Source: F1-20-MAGs016 sp046086245 (lineage in GTDB: Bacteria; Planctomycetota; Planctomycetia; Pirellulales; UBA1268). From it: a stretch of 13,289 nucleotides of DNA. The notes below the pieces were generated by a model, which made no database searches, had not been told where the DNA came from, and saw nothing but the letters and a program-made list of their open reading frames with translations. The DNA lies in NCBI GenBank assembly GCA_046086245.1, contig JBJSXB010000095.1, positions 1-13,289 on the forward strand, given 5' to 3'. Position numbers and translations under genes: made by a program. Below, piece by piece: positions 12,823 to 13,289 of this stretch (positions within the stretch are counted from its first letter, which is position 1; each line of letters starts with the position of its first letter).

Positions 12823-13289
12823 ATGGACGAGCAGAACCACAACACCGACGAAGTGATCAACCACAACGGTCAGCCAGACCGGAATGATTCCACGACGGCC
12901 CAGATGGCGACCGACGCGTCACCGGCTACGCCGGTCGCGGCTATCGCAGTGATCGAGATCCCACCGGCGGGACAGTCTGCGGAGCTGGAGGTCATCGGGG
13001 GCTTCACGGTGCACCCGCTGGCGAGCAGGTTCCCGCTGATCGTCGGCAAGGACTTCGATGATCTGGTGGAGGCGGCGGCCCGCGCAGGGCGGCTACAGGC
13101 CGTTGAGGTGCATGACGGGCTTCTGATAGACGGCCGGAATCGGGTTCGCGTGCAGGAGGAACTCCGCAGACGTGGCATCGAAATCGACCTGCCCGTCTTG
13201 GCGTGGGAGCCCAGCGGCGAGGAGACCGTCGAGGAGCACATCTGGTCGGTAAACGCGAACCGCCGCCACCTGACCGACGACCAGCGAGC
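12823..13289 (+). CDS. ParB/Srx-fold domain protein, 5' part (first 155 codons; runs off the window)
   Basis: N-terminal part of a ParB-like nuclease-fold protein. Residues 1-50 are polar, acidic and disordered. From ~56 the ParB/Srx domain follows: VHPLASRFPLIVGKDFDDL (63-81), AVEVHDGLLIDGRNRVRV (93-110, with IDGRNR in the place of the ParB GERR-type nucleotide-binding box), RRRGIEIDLPVLAW, and VEEHIWSVNANRRHLTDDQR (136-155), which leads toward the usual HTH. Canonical ParB binds CTP and parS; these stand-alone relatives in planctomycete and phage loci are often of unproven function and may act in partition, regulation or DNA modification. Being divergent from a replication operon favours partition or copy control. 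No parA is visible in the window; the next genes lie outside. Confidence 0.85.
   Translation, partial: MDEQNHNTDEVINHNGQPDRNDSTTAQMATDASPATPVAAIAVIEIPPAGQSAELEVIGGFTVHPLASRFPLIVGKDFDDLVEAAARAGRLQAVEVHDGLLIDGRNRVRVQEELRRRGIEIDLPVLAWEPSGEETVEEHIWSVNANRRHLTDDQR

Noticed and set aside
12516..12887. Plus-strand 123-codon frame before the ParB-like gene
   Set aside because: The product is Arg/His/Ser-rich, it overlaps the ParB-like gene in another frame and runs through the inverted repeat; it has no ribosome site.
12870..13241. Minus-strand 123-codon frame at the right edge
   Set aside because: It is antisense to the ParB-like coding region and rich in Ser/Arg/Thr; shadow frame.
1..13289. tRNA, rRNA, CRISPR array, transposase or integrase
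   Set aside because: I scanned for TPsiC-loop patterns, regular spaced repeats and DDE or tyrosine/serine recombinase motifs and found none that hold up. A covariance-model search could still find a structured RNA in 4948-5947.

Overview
The window is GC-rich, with SD-led genes, frequent GTG/TTG starts and many 4-bp start/stop overlaps. It most resembles the accessory genome of a planctomycete (Gemmataceae/Isosphaeraceae type). That call rests on remembered family signatures and no search was run: the small protein at 42-341 (VRCIYGE, ITRASHVEPD, GGPVLGPF), the paired small/exonuclease genes at 3492-4888, the helix-turn-helix protein at 9037-9516, and the ParB-like protein at the right edge (IDGRNR, VNANRRHLTDDQR). 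Other GC-rich phyla are not excluded.

Left part (1-2725): a small planctomycete-type protein (+), then four minus-strand genes: an HD-domain phosphohydrolase, a DUF4345-like membrane protein, a metallo-beta-lactamase-fold hydrolase, and a DinB-like protein translationally coupled to that hydrolase. These look like ordinary accessory metabolism or stress genes.

Second part (2963-4947, +): a 93-aa hypothetical, a hairpin terminator, then an ATGA-coupled pair. The first of the pair has a C-terminal domain like those ending ERF/Rad52/Sak-type annealing proteins. The second is a Cas4/AddB-like PD-(D/E)XK nuclease with four cysteines placed for an Fe-S cluster. A strong terminator closes the unit. 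About 1 kb without a convincing gene follows (4948-5947), of lower GC and rich in inverted repeats.

Third part (5948-8822, +): a tight three-gene unit: a small HExxH metallopeptidase, a ~540-aa protein I do not recognise, and a basic protein ending in a winged helix. Its function is unknown, and it is the best candidate here for an undescribed system.

Right part (9037-13289): a minus-strand replication operon reading right to left: DUF669-like protein, small basic hypothetical, archaeo-eukaryotic-type primase with a PriCT-like tail, DnaB-type helicase lacking the DnaB N-terminal domain, and a helix-turn-helix protein. Divergent from it, a ParB/Srx-fold gene runs off the right edge. Near-identical inverted repeats sharing the core GCAGCNNTGCAC lie at both ends of this operon (8972-9027 and 12569-12637), each with a smaller palindrome nested in its spacer. 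The whole looks like the replication/partition module of an integrated plasmid- or phage-like element. No integrase, transposase, tRNA, rRNA or CRISPR array was found.
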